The position numbers and the translations under genes are program-made. From the IMG/VR virus record IMGVR_UViG_3300020385_000025, positions 1-37,748 of that record: a stretch of 37,748 bases of DNA. The stretch is one strand, 5' to 3'. How positions within the stretch are numbered: position 1 is the first letter of the stretch; each line of letters begins with the position of its first letter. This DNA comes from a virus. Below are positions 37,534 to 37,748 of this stretch, in pieces. Below the pieces are notes generated by a model, which saw only the letters and a list, made by a program, of their open reading frames with translations, did no database searches and was not told the origin of the DNA.

Positions 37534-37575
37534 TTTTTCGCGAATTTTATTATCTAGTTTTCTTAACTTGGATCA
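37534..37575 (-). repeat. Right transposon end with transposase-site core
   Basis: Read inward on the minus strand it begins TGATCCAAG and has CGCGAAAA 33 bases in (37535-37542), exactly the offset of the second core at the left end. Thirty-one of 42 positions match the left end without gaps. Confidence 0.88.
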
Positions 37576-37581
37576 CTTATT
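37576..37581. repeat. Target-site duplication, right copy (CTTATT)
   Basis: Identical to 231-236 and directly adjacent to the CA terminus. Confidence 0.88.
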
Positions 37582-37646
37582 CTTTTACTTTTACCTGATG
37601 CCTTTTACCTTTCAGCTGCATTTTCACTTTTCTGCAGACGTAAAAA

Positions 37647-37670
37647 AGCCCGACTATTGCTAGTCGGGCT
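37647..37670 (-). terminator. rRNA operon terminator
   Basis: AGCCCGACTA and TAGTCGGGCT pair perfectly around a 4-base loop. On the minus strand a run of T follows. It lies about 12 bases after the 5S rRNA 3' end. Confidence 0.9.
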
Positions 37671-37681
37671 TTCTCAATTTG

Positions 37682-37748
37682 GAGCCTGGTAATGTCCTAC
37701 TTTCACATAGCAAATGCTACACTATCATCGGCGCTGTTTCGTTTCACT
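37682..37748 (-). rRNA. rrf: 5S rRNA, 3' part (truncated by window edge)
   Basis: The minus strand reads AGTGAAACGAAACAGCGCCG, then GATGATAGTGTAG, and ends AGTAGGACATTACCAGGCTC, matching the 3' half of gammaproteobacterial 5S rRNA. About 67 of roughly 120 bases are present; the 5' part lies beyond the window. The exact 3' base is uncertain by one or two. Confidence 0.93.

Larger units (their letters stand above)
237..37575. mobile_element. Complete Mu-like transposable prophage, 37.3 kb
   Basis: The element begins TGATGCAAG and ends, read inward on the minus strand, TGATCCAAG. The first 42 bases of the two ends align without gaps at 31 positions, and both carry CGCGAAAA starting 33 bases from the terminus. 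A 6-bp duplication flanks it. Inside are a DDE transposase with its AAA+ partner, Gam, GemA, Mor and an S24 repressor, all diagnostic of transposable phages, plus a full set of packaging, head, tail and lysis genes with no obvious disruption. Early genes point right and late genes point left from a central repressor. The missing sheath and baseplate genes indicate a siphovirus-like virion. Confidence 0.93.
37582..37748 (-). other. Host flank: region downstream of an rRNA operon
   Basis: Between the duplication and the 5S terminator there is about 60 bp of spacer with no gene. The rRNA operon reads leftward into the prophage, so the insertion lies downstream of its terminator and should not damage it. 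Confidence 0.8.

Noticed and set aside
237-37575. CRISPR array, tRNA genes or site-specific integrase
   Set aside because: I saw no spaced long repeats, no tRNA-like sequence and no tyrosine or serine recombinase; integration is by the DDE transposase.

Overview
The window holds one complete Mu-like transposable prophage inserted in a gammaproteobacterial chromosome, most likely Pseudoalteromonas or a close marine relative. I base the host call on the partial 5S rRNA at the right edge, the AT-rich composition and overall familiarity; no database was searched. The prophage runs from 237 to 37575 (37,339 bp). It starts TG and ends CA. Its two ends align as inverted repeats without gaps (31 of the first 42 positions identical) and carry CGCGAAAA transposase-site cores at the same distance from both termini. 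It is flanked by a perfect 6-bp target duplication, CTTATT (231-236 and 37576-37581). The insertion lies about 100 bp downstream of the 3' end of an rRNA operon.

The layout differs from Mu. The LexA/S24-type repressor (23338-24066) lies in the middle. The early operon runs rightward from 24150 to 36583: Ner/BcepMu-gp16-like regulators, a run of small unknown genes, transposase A (DD35E), ATPase B, Gam, GemA and the Mor activator. The late operon runs leftward from 23137 to 341: GH108 lysozyme and lysis genes, Mu gp26/gp27/gp28-type genes, portal, Mu F-type head protein, a protease-capsid fusion, connectors, tail tube, a frameshifted tail chaperone, tape measure, SGNH-esterase tail protein, DUF1833, NlpC/P60 and TipJ. 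There is no tail sheath or Mu-type baseplate, so the virion should have a long non-contractile tail. The divergent plan recalls what I remember of BcepMu, combined with Mu-type packaging and a siphovirus tail.

In the lysogen the repressor should hold a 24-bp operator palindrome (24081-24104) in the divergent promoter region. Because the repressor is co-directional with and upstream of the lysis genes, the phage seems to insulate them with two hairpins (23236-23257, 23295-23327) and a third hairpin that includes the lysozyme start codon. An identical 23-bp element lies upstream of the lysis genes and upstream of the head genes, probably a late promoter used with Mor. Likely accessory genes sit at module edges: a two-TM coiled-coil protein inside the head cluster (15988-16878), an inverted gene in the early operon (28104-28460), a lipoprotein beyond the Mor terminator (36741-37442) and a membrane protein at the far end of the late operon (341-868).

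The least ordinary items are the regulator with three HTH domains (24422-25222), the two-TM membrane protein in the head operon, the repeated late-promoter element with its insulation hairpins, the A-AAA-AAC frameshift in the tail chaperone, and a helically phased ATCCC array just inside the right transposon end.
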